The translations under genes were made by a program, and so were the position numbers. Positions 34,687-42,806 of a stretch of 64,000 nucleotides of DNA are shown here, piece after piece (position 1 is the stretch's first letter; the number at the start of each line of letters is the position of its first letter). Under the pieces are notes generated by a model, which saw only the letters and a list, made by a program, of their open reading frames with translations, had not been told where the DNA came from and searched no databases. Source of the DNA: Alteromonas stellipolaris (GTDB taxonomy: Bacteria > Pseudomonadota > Gammaproteobacteria > Enterobacterales > Alteromonadaceae); assembly GCF_001562115.1 (NCBI RefSeq), contig NZ_CP013926.1:1426001-1490000 (forward strand). The letters are read 5' to 3'.

Positions 34687-34970
34687 GTTTCTTCCCTATA
34701 AACCTGCACTTAAGTCCGTACTTGAACCTGCAATTAGCGGCACGTAAAAATCTGAGGTACACGATTATAATTTTTATTATTTAGTAAACAGAGAACACCT
34801 CTGGCAACCCGTTGTTATTCCACGCAACGCTACGTTAACAAATTGTTTATTCGCCGTAACAATATTATAAAGAAATCTTGAACGCAACCGGTTTCCGAAT
34901 TATGCTTATTTTAAATTAATCAATGTAGTGTCGGGCTCATTGCTTAGCATTGAATCAAAAAGGTAGATGA
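34687..34970. promoter_or_regulatory. Divergent gnt promoter region with GntR-like operator
   Basis: AACCGGTT (34886-34893) lies inside CAACCGGTTTCCG, a palindrome with the CpG centre typical of LacI-family operators. The E. coli GntR operator also has a TTACCGGTAA-like core as I recall it. It lies about 78 bases before gntK and about 193 bases before gntP. Confidence 0.6.
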
Positions 34971-35564
34971 ATGACTGCAAATACCGTTTTCTTTATTACT
35001 GGGGTTTCAGGCACAGGGAAATCTACCATCGGCGAGCGTGTAGCTTCTCAACTGGGACTCGTTTTTGAGGAAGGTGATAGTTATCACCCTGCCGCTAGCG
35101 TAGAAAAAATGTCTGCTGGTATTCCGTTAGAAGATGCTGACAGATGGGACTGGCTAACCCATTTGAATAAAATTGCCAAAGATCATTTGGCAAATAATCA
35201 AAGCGCTATTATTTCTTGTTCAGCGCTTAAAGCATCCTACCGAGCCAGACTATGTGAAGGCATGGGTGAAGGCATGGGTGAAGGGCTAACAGGAAAACTA
35301 GCTGAAGAGAAAACAAGTCCATTAGCTAAAGGCGTTCAATCAAATGTAAGGTTCATCTACTTACATGGCTCTACCGATACCATTGGCCAGAGGCTTAAAC
35401 AAAGACAGCATTTTTTTGTGGGCGATGATATGCTCAAAAGTCAGTTTTCTACCCTTGAGGTACCCACTAAAGATGAGGCTTTCTTTGTAGACGTGACACA
35501 AAGTGTCGATGAGGTAGTGGCTACCTGTAAAACGTTTATAAGCTCAGTGACAGAGGCGACATAA
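34971..35564 (+). CDS. gntK: Gluconokinase, with internal insertion
   Basis: P-loop kinase of 197 residues that phosphorylates gluconate to 6-phosphogluconate for the Entner-Doudoroff or pentose phosphate route. Walker A GVSGTGKST (11-19), EEGDSYHPAASVEKM substrate region, and CSALKASYR. E. coli GntK has 175 residues; the excess is an insertion at about residues 96-118 that begins with a duplicated 12-bp DNA unit (35255-35278, coding GMGEGMGEG). The insertion precedes the FIYLHG strand and probably loops out. Function is expected to be kept. Ribosome site AGGTAG upstream. Confidence 0.93.
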   Translation: MTANTVFFITGVSGTGKSTIGERVASQLGLVFEEGDSYHPAASVEKMSAGIPLEDADRWDWLTHLNKIAKDHLANNQSAIISCSALKASYRARLCEGMGEGMGEGLTGKLAEEKTSPLAKGVQSNVRFIYLHGSTDTIGQRLKQRQHFFVGDDMLKSQFSTLEVPTKDEAFFVDVTQSVDEVVATCKTFISSVTEAT

Positions 35565-35660
35565 CCCAAAAATTAAAGTCCCTTTTATACAGCCGTATAG
35601 CGCCCTCATCACGGCTTAAAATGTAAACTGCGCACAAGTAATAAAAATTGAATATACCCT

Positions 35661-36668
35661 ATGAAAAATATAAAAAAACGTACAACCATTTCAGATATCG
35701 CAGCACATTTAGGTATTCACAAAACTACGGTTTCCCGCGCACTTAAAGATTCAAGTAGTATTTCTAAAGCGTTATCGCTGAAAATAAAGAAAGCGGCTAA
35801 GGACTTAAATTACATCCCCAACCGTGCAGCACAAAGTTTATCTATTCAAAACAATAAAACGATTGCGTTACTACTCCCTTCATTTGGAAACAATGTTTTT
35901 AATGATGTAGTTTCAGGCGTGAAAGCCGTTGCTGATGAACTTGGCTATGCATTAATGATTGGTGACGCTACCTATTCAGAATTAGGAGAGGAACGTATTG
36001 TTGAATCTTATATTCAACAAGCGGTTTCAGGTTTTATTCTCACTTCTAGTCGCCACACCGACGAAACCATAAAAATGTTAAAAACCACCGATGCACCGGT
36101 GGCGGAAATTATGGATATGTCGGATTCTACTTTTGATATCAACTATGGTGTAGATCATTTCAATGCGGGAAAAGAAATGACTGACTATTTAGTAAACGTA
36201 AAGGGCAGAAAGAAAATTGCTTTTTGTTCATTGCTGCTTGATTGGCGTGCTGTACTTAGAAAACGAGGCTGGGAGCAAGCCCTTCATAATGCACAGTTGC
36301 AAGATGATATGTGCCTTCAGTCACGTGCTGATGCCTCATTTCAAGCGGGCGCTGAATTGCTAGTGGAATCGCTTCACAAATGGCCAGACTTAGATGCCAT
36401 ATTTTTTGTTAGTGATGAACTTGCAGCCGGAGCTGTAATGGAATGCAATCGCCGGGGGATCAAACCGGGAAAAGACATTGATATATGTGGTTTCAACGAT
36501 TTGAGCTTTGCGAAAGCTATTTACCCTTCCCTTACCACGGTATCCACACCAAGAAGGGAGATGGCTGAATTAGCCACCCGTTCATTGATATCAGTTATTG
36601 AAGGTAAAAGTGTAAGCGAAACAAGTAAAGTGTTTCCTTACCATATTAAAATTAGGGAAACCGCCTAG
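35661..36668 (+). CDS. gntR: LacI-family repressor, GntR-like
   Basis: Regulator of 335 residues: N-terminal LacI helix-turn-helix (TISDIAAHLGIHKTTVSRAL), hinge helix IPNRAAQSLS, and a periplasmic-binding-protein-like effector domain (TIALLLPSFGNNVFNDVVSG onward, ending SVIEGKSVSE). It most likely binds the AACCGGTT palindromes and is released by gluconate or 6-phosphogluconate. It is 96 nt downstream of gntK on the same strand, completing a compact gluconate unit. Identity as GntR is from context. Confidence 0.88.
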   Translation: MKNIKKRTTISDIAAHLGIHKTTVSRALKDSSSISKALSLKIKKAAKDLNYIPNRAAQSLSIQNNKTIALLLPSFGNNVFNDVVSGVKAVADELGYALMIGDATYSELGEERIVESYIQQAVSGFILTSSRHTDETIKMLKTTDAPVAEIMDMSDSTFDINYGVDHFNAGKEMTDYLVNVKGRKKIAFCSLLLDWRAVLRKRGWEQALHNAQLQDDMCLQSRADASFQAGAELLVESLHKWPDLDAIFFVSDELAAGAVMECNRRGIKPGKDIDICGFNDLSFAKAIYPSLTTVSTPRREMAELATRSLISVIEGKSVSETSKVFPYHIKIRETA

Positions 36669-36804
36669 GCATTTTGCCTGCTTGCGCTTCCCTACCCTTC
36701 ATTTTACAGCAGTGTTACAGGCTTAGATTCAGGCTTCAAACATCAAGCGTTTCGTTTTAAGCCCTAAGTTTGAGCTTTTAACGTAAGTTTTTTAACTCTG
36801 TTAC

Positions 36805-37671
36805 CTAAGCCTCAAACTTATAATTGTGATAAGCCTTTATGGCTTTTTCCCACATCTGCCCTACTTCACCAATACCAATGGTTTTACCATCAACTTCAAT
36901 TACAGGGGCAATTTCTTTGCTTGAAGATGTTAACCACACTTCGTCTGCATTGAATAAATCTTCCGTGGTGAACCACTTTTCTTCTACTACCAAGCCCGCT
37001 TGTTTAAATGCTTCTAACGCTATTTGGCGGGTGATCCCGGGTAAAAGTTGGTTATCTAAAGGTGGGGTGAAAATAGCATTATCTTTTACCATGAAAACGT
37101 TACATGAACTTGCCTCAGTGATAATACCGTCACTATTGTGCAAAATAGTTTCTTGCACACCACTTTCTACCCCCGCTTGAAAGTGCATGACATTACCTAA
37201 CAATGACGTTGATTTGATATGGCATCGCTGCCAACGCTTATCTTCTTCAAGCGCTACTTTGAACGGTTTAACTTTATCTGCTTCTAGCGGTTGAGCGGGT
37301 GCAATTTCAAATGCAAAACCAAATACGGTGGGCGTAATATTTTGCGGGTAGGCATGATAACGCTTGGTGTCCGTGCCTCTACTAATATGAAAATACACGC
37401 CAATATTTCCGCTTGGAAAATGGCTGGCATTGGCGTCAATAAGCCCATCTAAGTTTTGCTGCCACTGCTTTGCACTATAAGGGTTAGTGATAGAAATTGC
37501 AGCTAATCCATCGCGCATTCTGCTTAAGTGCCCTGTCATGCCCACTGCCTTCCCATGATAAGTGGGTATCACTTCATAAATGCCATCCCCGAACAAAAAG
37601 CCTCGGTCCATGGGGGATATTTTAGCTTCTGATAACGGCATGAATTCGCCGTTTAAAAATGCAATGGTCAC
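36805..37671 (-). CDS. Class IV PLP aminotransferase, D-amino-acid transaminase-like
   Basis: Protein of 288 residues. The start is GTG at 37671 with AGGAG eight bases upstream; the open frame reaches 12 codons further into pxpC without support. Fold-type IV marks: FLNGEFMPLSEAKISPMDRG then FLFGDGIYEV, the PLP Lys in CHIKSTSLLGNVMHFQ, and ITEASSCNVFMVKD. D-alanine transaminase, branched-chain transaminase and aminodeoxychorismate lyase share this fold; the FLFGDGIYEV and HIKSTSLLGN segments favour D-amino acid aminotransferase. It begins two bases after the pxpC stop, so it belongs to the 5-oxoproline operon and may handle D-glutamate or a related product. Confidence 0.87.
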   Translation of the reverse strand: MTIAFLNGEFMPLSEAKISPMDRGFLFGDGIYEVIPTYHGKAVGMTGHLSRMRDGLAAISITNPYSAKQWQQNLDGLIDANASHFPSGNIGVYFHISRGTDTKRYHAYPQNITPTVFGFAFEIAPAQPLEADKVKPFKVALEEDKRWQRCHIKSTSLLGNVMHFQAGVESGVQETILHNSDGIITEASSCNVFMVKDNAIFTPPLDNQLLPGITRQIALEAFKQAGLVVEEKWFTTEDLFNADEVWLTSSSKEIAPVIEVDGKTIGIGEVGQMWEKAIKAYHNYKFEA

Positions 37672-37673
37672 TC

Positions 37674-38606
37674 TTATTCTCCTGTAAGGCGAAGTCGTTT
37701 TTGCCAATTCAATAAAAATGCGGCGCGAGCATCGTCGTAGTGCTGACTTATGAAAGTAACAGTCTCCCCCGGCACCGCTTGTGCTAAACGATTAACATCA
37801 AGCAAACTTACACTGCCAAGCTTGGGGTAGCCTCCTAAGGTTTGTCTATCTCGCATCATCACAATAGGTTGTCCATCGGGCGGAATTTGCATCGCGCCAA
37901 TGTGTATTGCTTCTGAGCGCATTTTAGTAATGTGGCTATGTATGGGGGCACCAGACAATCGATAGCCCATACGATTAATATTGGTTGTTACCGTGTAATC
38001 ATTTAAAAACAACCGCCCTTTTTCAGAAGCGTTAAATTTGTCTTCTTGGTAACCAAGAATTAACGATATGGGTTGGTTCAAGTCGTAACGCGGCCAGTGC
38101 TTCGATGCCAGCGCTCTGTGAGCGCTTCGTAATGCTGGGGTTTCAATATCGATAGCATCGCCAACCCCTAACGGTGCACCTTTGTTTTCAAGGCCGCCTA
38201 TCCCCTCGCGCAAAACCGTGCACGCACTGCCTAAAGGTAATGGCACTTGCCACCGCCCTTGTATAGCTAGATAGGCTTTGCTGCCCATGTGTTCACTGTC
38301 GATGGATACCCTATCACCAGCTTTAACAAAGATGGTTTCAAATGGGGAAACCGATTGACCATTGACCAAGCAAACCACATTGCGACCGGTAGCCGCCAAC
38401 TGCCCGTTGGTATCAAATACAAATACTGCGCAGCCTATAATTTCAATACAAGGCGTATTTTCTTGGTTACCAGCTAGATAATTCGCCCACCAATATGCTT
38501 CTTCATCCATTGGGCCTGACTGACAAAAGCCTTGATGCTGTTTACCTTGCCGACCGCTGTCGATAATTAGGCTCAGCAAACCGTTCTGTTCAACACTAAC
38601 CTTCAT
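37674..38606 (-). CDS. pxpC: 5-oxoprolinase subunit C (biotin-dependent carboxyltransferase-like)
   Basis: Protein of 310 residues of the allophanate hydrolase subunit 2 family: GRQGKQHQGFCQSGPMDEEA near 18-37, AVFVFDTNGQLAATG, MGYRLSGAPI and the C-terminal TLGGYPKLGSVSLLDVNRLA. With PxpA and PxpB it forms the ATP-dependent bacterial 5-oxoprolinase that opens 5-oxo-L-proline (pyroglutamate), a damage product of glutamine, to L-glutamate. It overlaps pxpB by 11 bases, implying translational coupling. Confidence 0.93.
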   Translation of the reverse strand: MKVSVEQNGLLSLIIDSGRQGKQHQGFCQSGPMDEEAYWWANYLAGNQENTPCIEIIGCAVFVFDTNGQLAATGRNVVCLVNGQSVSPFETIFVKAGDRVSIDSEHMGSKAYLAIQGRWQVPLPLGSACTVLREGIGGLENKGAPLGVGDAIDIETPALRSAHRALASKHWPRYDLNQPISLILGYQEDKFNASEKGRLFLNDYTVTTNINRMGYRLSGAPIHSHITKMRSEAIHIGAMQIPPDGQPIVMMRDRQTLGGYPKLGSVSLLDVNRLAQAVPGETVTFISQHYDDARAAFLLNWQKRLRLTGE

Positions 38607-39300
38607 GCAAGTCTCTAAATTCCTGTTCTGAAATAGGTGCGAACTTTACATTATCACCTACTTTTAAAAGCGCGTTATGGCTAGTATCAACTAAGTTTAG
38701 TGGGCATAGACCCAACAAGTGCCAGCCACCAGGCGATGACGAGGGGTAAATAGCGGTTTGCGCATCGGCAATGGCAACCGCCCCTTTTGGTACCTGCTTT
38801 CGTGGCGTTTCTAATCTAGCGCAGTGCAAGGTAGCGGGCACGTTCCCCATATAAGCAAAGCCCGGCGCGAAGCCTACAGCGTAAACTTTGTAAGTCATGC
38901 TGATGTGAGCATCAATAATATCCTGCTCGCTTAAGCCCGTTTTCTGACTAACCAACGCTAAGTCGTTAGCCGTTTCTGCGCCGTACCACACGGGTATTTC
39001 ATGAGTTTTCACACTAACACCGTCAGTACCATTTATCCTTATCTTTGGATCTTGCGCTGCCAGTGAGCGAAGCATCTGATAAACATAATGGCTATCCACT
39101 TTGTGGGCATCAAAAACCAGCAGCAACGAATCGTATGCCGGCACGCATTCTTTTAGCCATGGAAACGCCAAGTTCGTAATGGCATGCAACCAATGCTGAC
39201 ATCGCGCATTGGCAGCATCTACCGTGTCGCCCGCGAAATACAAAAGTATGGCATCTAAACCAGCAGGTACAATCTGCTTAATATCCCCAAAGGGATGCAT
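38596..39300 (-). CDS. pxpB: 5-oxoprolinase subunit B
   Basis: Protein of 234 residues of the KipI / allophanate hydrolase subunit 1 family. Key block VYAVGFAPGFAYMGNVPATL followed by PRKQVPKGAVAIADAQTAIY and SSPGGWHLLGLCPL. It lies between pxpA and pxpC. Works with those subunits in the cytosol on 5-oxoproline. Confidence 0.93.
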   Translation of the reverse strand: MHPFGDIKQIVPAGLDAILLYFAGDTVDAANARCQHWLHAITNLAFPWLKECVPAYDSLLLVFDAHKVDSHYVYQMLRSLAAQDPKIRINGTDGVSVKTHEIPVWYGAETANDLALVSQKTGLSEQDIIDAHISMTYKVYAVGFAPGFAYMGNVPATLHCARLETPRKQVPKGAVAIADAQTAIYPSSSPGGWHLLGLCPLNLVDTSHNALLKVGDNVKFAPISEQEFRDLHEG

Positions 39301-39411
39301 AGTAATATCCTTAATAAAAAGGGTGAAATTGTGGCGATGTTAAGGCATTTGCGTGATTTATTAAGTAAAGAATGAATACGCTTAGCGCTATTGCTTATGC
39401 CTTCATGCCGT

Positions 39412-40140
39412 CTATTTCATGCATACACGAATTTGTTGCGCAATTTCAACTGCACCGGCAGTATCGCCATGCACGCACAGTGTGTCAGCCTGTAATGGCA
39501 ATCTTTGCCCGCTAACAGTAATGACTTCCCCATCTTCAATCAAAAGCTTTGCTTGCGTTAACGCTTCTGCGGCAGTTAACACCGCGCCTTCTTGTGAGCG
39601 GGGCTGCAAAAAACCTTCATCGGTATAACGACGGTCGGAAAACGCTTCGAATATTAGCGACAATCCATATTCTTGCGCTTCAAGCAACAGCGCTTCATTG
39701 TGCGCATGAGATTGCACCATCAGCCCCAAGCGACCTTTATTAATACTACCCACAGCTTGCATAACTGCAGTGCGCACTTGAGGGTCAAGCATCATATCGT
39801 TGTATAACGCACCATGGGGTTTCACATAACTCACTGGCACGCCAACGATACTGGCCATGCCCATCAATGCACTTACTTGATATTGAACACAGGCTATCAG
39901 TTCTTTTATTGGCATAGCGAGACTTCGACGTCCAAACCCTTGTAAATCGGGATAAGAAGGATGCGCGCCTATTTCTACATTACTGTTTTTTGCCAGATAC
40001 AAAGCTTGTTTCATCACCACGGGATCGCCAGCATGAAAGCCGCACGCAATGTTAGCTTGGTCTATAAATTTCATAATGTCGGCATCTACAGGCATTTGCC
40101 ATGCACCGAAACTTTCACCTAAATCGCAATTTAACTTCAT
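39412..40140 (-). CDS. pxpA: 5-oxoprolinase subunit A (LamB/YcsF family)
   Basis: Protein of 242 residues. Opening MKLNCDLGESFGAWQMPVDA and the metal- and substrate-binding patches NIACGFHAGDPVVMKQAL, IGAHPSYPDLQGFGRRS, YVKPHGALYN and FEAFSDRRYTDEGFLQPR are all typical. It is the first gene of the pxpABC plus transaminase operon, separated from pxpB by 111 bases. Confidence 0.94.
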   Translation of the reverse strand: MKLNCDLGESFGAWQMPVDADIMKFIDQANIACGFHAGDPVVMKQALYLAKNSNVEIGAHPSYPDLQGFGRRSLAMPIKELIACVQYQVSALMGMASIVGVPVSYVKPHGALYNDMMLDPQVRTAVMQAVGSINKGRLGLMVQSHAHNEALLLEAQEYGLSLIFEAFSDRRYTDEGFLQPRSQEGAVLTAAEALTQAKLLIEDGEVITVSGQRLPLQADTLCVHGDTAGAVEIAQQIRVCMK

Positions 40141-40205
40141 AAGTGTTTAGCTCTTAACCTCAATCCGATATCATGTTACCTGTTCTTTTTTAAAAGTCAG
40201 TGTTA

Positions 40206-41078
40206 ATGATAAATATTGGAAAAATTAATACATTAAAAGTGGTAGCGGAATATCCGTTCGGCTATGCATTAGCGCCACTTACCGATAATGTAGATTCAAC
40301 CGACTACAGTAGTGAAGATATGCCTACTGTAACCTTACCTCACGATGAAGTAACCACACCGCTGGAAGTGGAACAAACCTTAGATGTGTTTGTGGCTACC
40401 GATCAGCGCGGCGATTTGTTTGCTACCTTGAAGCCACCGCGCATACAAGTAGGTGAAACCAAGGTACTTAAAGCGGTCTCTGCTACACACTTTGGTGCTT
40501 TCTTCGACTGGGGCTTAGAGAACGACTTACTCATACCCGCCGATTATCAAGAATCGCCTATCGATCCCGGTATGTATTACGTTGTTCACGCTTTCTTTGA
40601 TGAAAAAACAAATCGAATTTTAGGGGCAACCCGTTTGCATTACTTCCTTAAAGAAGGCAGCGCCTATCTTAGTGAAGGTGAAAATGTAAGTTGCTTAGTT
40701 TATGCCAAGTCTGACTTAGGCTTTAAAGTGGTATTGAACGAAAGAGCCTTGGGCCTAATATTTCATAGTGATGCATTTAAACCGCTTAAAGTAGGGCAAT
40801 CTACTGATGGCGTAGTTAAAACCATCCGTGAAGATGGCAAGATTGACGTGGTGTTACAACGTCATGATAAGGAAACTCGTGATGCCTTGCAGCAAGCCAT
40901 CTTAGATGATTTGGAAGCCCACGGTGGTATTTCAACACTCACGGATAAAAGTCCGCCCGATGCTATTTACCAGCATTTTAATGTGAGTAAAGCCGCGTAT
41001 AAAAAAGCATTAGGCGCGTTGTATAAGCAAAAGAAAATCACCATTGGCGCAGACGCCGTTCGTCTCACCCAATCGTAA
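40206..41078 (+). CDS. CvfB-like S1 RNA-binding protein
   Basis: Protein of about 290 residues (start ATG 40206; GTG 40200 is two codons earlier). Tandem S1-like beta-barrels: DQRGDLFATLKPPRIQVGE, FGAFFDWGLENDLLIP, LGFKVVLNERALGLIFHSD, VGQSTDGVVKTIREDGKIDV, then a C-terminal winged helix (DAIYQHFNVSKAAYKKALGA then LYKQKKI). The architecture matches CvfB of Staphylococcus and the YitL family, whose RNA-binding role affects virulence gene expression. Targets in this organism unknown. Divergent from pxpA. Confidence 0.88.
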   Translation: MINIGKINTLKVVAEYPFGYALAPLTDNVDSTDYSSEDMPTVTLPHDEVTTPLEVEQTLDVFVATDQRGDLFATLKPPRIQVGETKVLKAVSATHFGAFFDWGLENDLLIPADYQESPIDPGMYYVVHAFFDEKTNRILGATRLHYFLKEGSAYLSEGENVSCLVYAKSDLGFKVVLNERALGLIFHSDAFKPLKVGQSTDGVVKTIREDGKIDVVLQRHDKETRDALQQAILDDLEAHGGISTLTDKSPPDAIYQHFNVSKAAYKKALGALYKQKKITIGADAVRLTQS

Positions 41079-41104
41079 GTAGGAAGTAATAGGTAGGAAG
41101 TACA

Positions 41105-41512
41105 ATGAAAGCACAAGTTTCATGGGATAAAGACCTCACTTTCACCGGTACAACAGACAGTGGGTATAAAACCGTCATGGACGGTAGTGGAAATGCGGTA
41201 TCACCAATGGAATCAGTATTGATGGCCGTTGGCGCATGTTCCAGTATTGATGTGGTAGACATCCTTAAGAAAGGTCGTCACGAAATTGAAAGCTGTGAAT
41301 GCGAATTAGAAGCCGATCGTGCTGATGACGCCCCACGGGTGTTTACAAAAATTCATGCTCACTACACAGTGGTAGCAAGCAGCGTGACCGAGAAAGCATT
41401 AGCACGTGCGGTACAACTTTCTACTGAAAAGTATTGCTCAGTAATGTTGATGCTAACCGGCAATGTGGAGATCACCACCAGCTATACTTTAGTTGAATCC
41501 ACACAGAATTAG
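41105..41512 (+). CDS. OsmC/YhfA family protein
   Basis: Protein of 135 residues with the two conserved cysteines of OsmC-type peroxide reductases: one in MAVGACSSIDVVDILKKGR and one in STEKYCSVMLML. These proteins reduce organic hydroperoxides, though the YhfA-like branch is not biochemically settled. It is 26 nt downstream of the S1 protein gene, so co-transcription is likely, and is followed by a terminator. Confidence 0.9.
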   Translation: MKAQVSWDKDLTFTGTTDSGYKTVMDGSGNAVSPMESVLMAVGACSSIDVVDILKKGRHEIESCECELEADRADDAPRVFTKIHAHYTVVASSVTEKALARAVQLSTEKYCSVMLMLTGNVEITTSYTLVESTQN

Positions 41513-41535
41513 GCTAATACACCATCTATTAGTGT

Positions 41536-41567
41536 AAAGGGCTATCAGTGATTGATGGCCCTTTTTT
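41536..41567 (+). terminator. Intrinsic terminator after the OsmC gene
   Basis: AAAGGGC-T-ATCA pairs with TGAT-G-GCCCTTT, then a run of T residues. Confidence 0.88.
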
Positions 41568-41705
41568 ATTTCCTCACCAAAACCAAGCTAACCACCTGAT
41601 TATTAACATATAAATATCTTCTTACATTTACTGGCATGGTTGCTGCTGTATGTTGCTAATAAGCTAATAATCTAATAATTAACGACAACAATCAGGTATT
41701 TGACC

Positions 41706-42782
41706 ATGGACGCTTCGTTTAACACTCTTCGCACACTGTCCCTTACGGGCGGCATACTCTCATTATCTTTGCTACTAGGTGCGTGTACCGACGCCGATGC
41801 TATAAACCCCACAGAAGAAATTTCTGAAGCGGTGATAGCCATTCCGGTAGAAGCCGCTGCAGTAACCAATGGTTCAATTAGCTCTACTTATACAACCACC
41901 GCCATTCTGGAAGCGAGAGAAGAAGCGTTTGTGGTTGCAAGAGCGTCAGGCATTATTGAACAGATAGTGGTAGAAGAAGGTGACTACGTTGAAAAAGGCC
42001 AAATTCTGGCGCAATTAGATAAACGCAGATATGAACTTAACCTTGCTAAGGCAAAGGCAGATTTAACCGGTTTAGAGCGAGAGTTAGATAAAGTAAACAA
42101 AGTTTATTCTAAAAACCTTATCAGTGTAGATACCTACGACAAACTGACTGCTCAATATGAATCTGCCCAAGCGTCGGTTCATCTTGCTGAATTAGATTTA
42201 AAAGAAACCACCATTACTGCCCCCATCAGCGGTTTTATTGCTTCTCGAAATGCAAAAGTAGGAAACCTAACGGAATCTTTCCAGCGTGAGCGCATGTTCC
42301 ATATTGTGCAACAGCAGAATTTACAAGGTGTGGTGTATTTACCTGAGAATGAATTGCAAAATGTGGCGGTAGGTCAACCCGCAACTCTTATTGTTGCTGC
42401 ACTAGGTAATAAATCGTTAACTGCATCTGTCGAGCGAATTAGCCCTGTTATTGATGCTGCCACTGGCACATTCAAAGTGACCCTTGCGGTGCCAAATGAA
42501 AAACACGTATTAAAAGCGGGCATGTTTACCGACGTGGCGCTCGAATATGCACTCCACAATAGCGCTACGCTACTTCCACGTCGTGCCCTTATCACGATGG
42601 ACAATCAACATAGCGTCTTTGTTGTTAAAGACAACATAGCCACAAAAGTCGACATTGTTACCGGCTTTGAACAAGACGAAATGATTGAAGTGTTAAGCGG
42701 GCTTCAAGGTGACGAGAAAGTCGTTACCGCTGGACACCAAAACTTAAAAGACCAAGCCCCTGTAGATGTAGTCAACGGCTAA
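41706..42782 (+). CDS. RND efflux adaptor, lipoprotein
   Basis: Protein of 358 residues starting at ATG 41706 (a TTG two codons earlier is less well placed to the AGG). Lipoprotein signal with lipobox LLGAC (Cys29). Barrel-sandwich halves GIIEQIVVEEGDYVEKGQIL and APISGFIASRNAKVG are separated by a coiled-coil hairpin (about 115-170), followed by beta-barrel and membrane-proximal domains. It is the periplasmic adaptor for the two RND genes that follow (24 nt to the first). No TolC-like gene is nearby. Confidence 0.92.
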   Translation: MDASFNTLRTLSLTGGILSLSLLLGACTDADAINPTEEISEAVIAIPVEAAAVTNGSISSTYTTTAILEAREEAFVVARASGIIEQIVVEEGDYVEKGQILAQLDKRRYELNLAKAKADLTGLERELDKVNKVYSKNLISVDTYDKLTAQYESAQASVHLAELDLKETTITAPISGFIASRNAKVGNLTESFQRERMFHIVQQQNLQGVVYLPENELQNVAVGQPATLIVAALGNKSLTASVERISPVIDAATGTFKVTLAVPNEKHVLKAGMFTDVALEYALHNSATLLPRRALITMDNQHSVFVVKDNIATKVDIVTGFEQDEMIEVLSGLQGDEKVVTAGHQNLKDQAPVDVVNG

Positions 42783-42806
42783 GCCCGCTATAAGAAGGAA
42801 AATACC

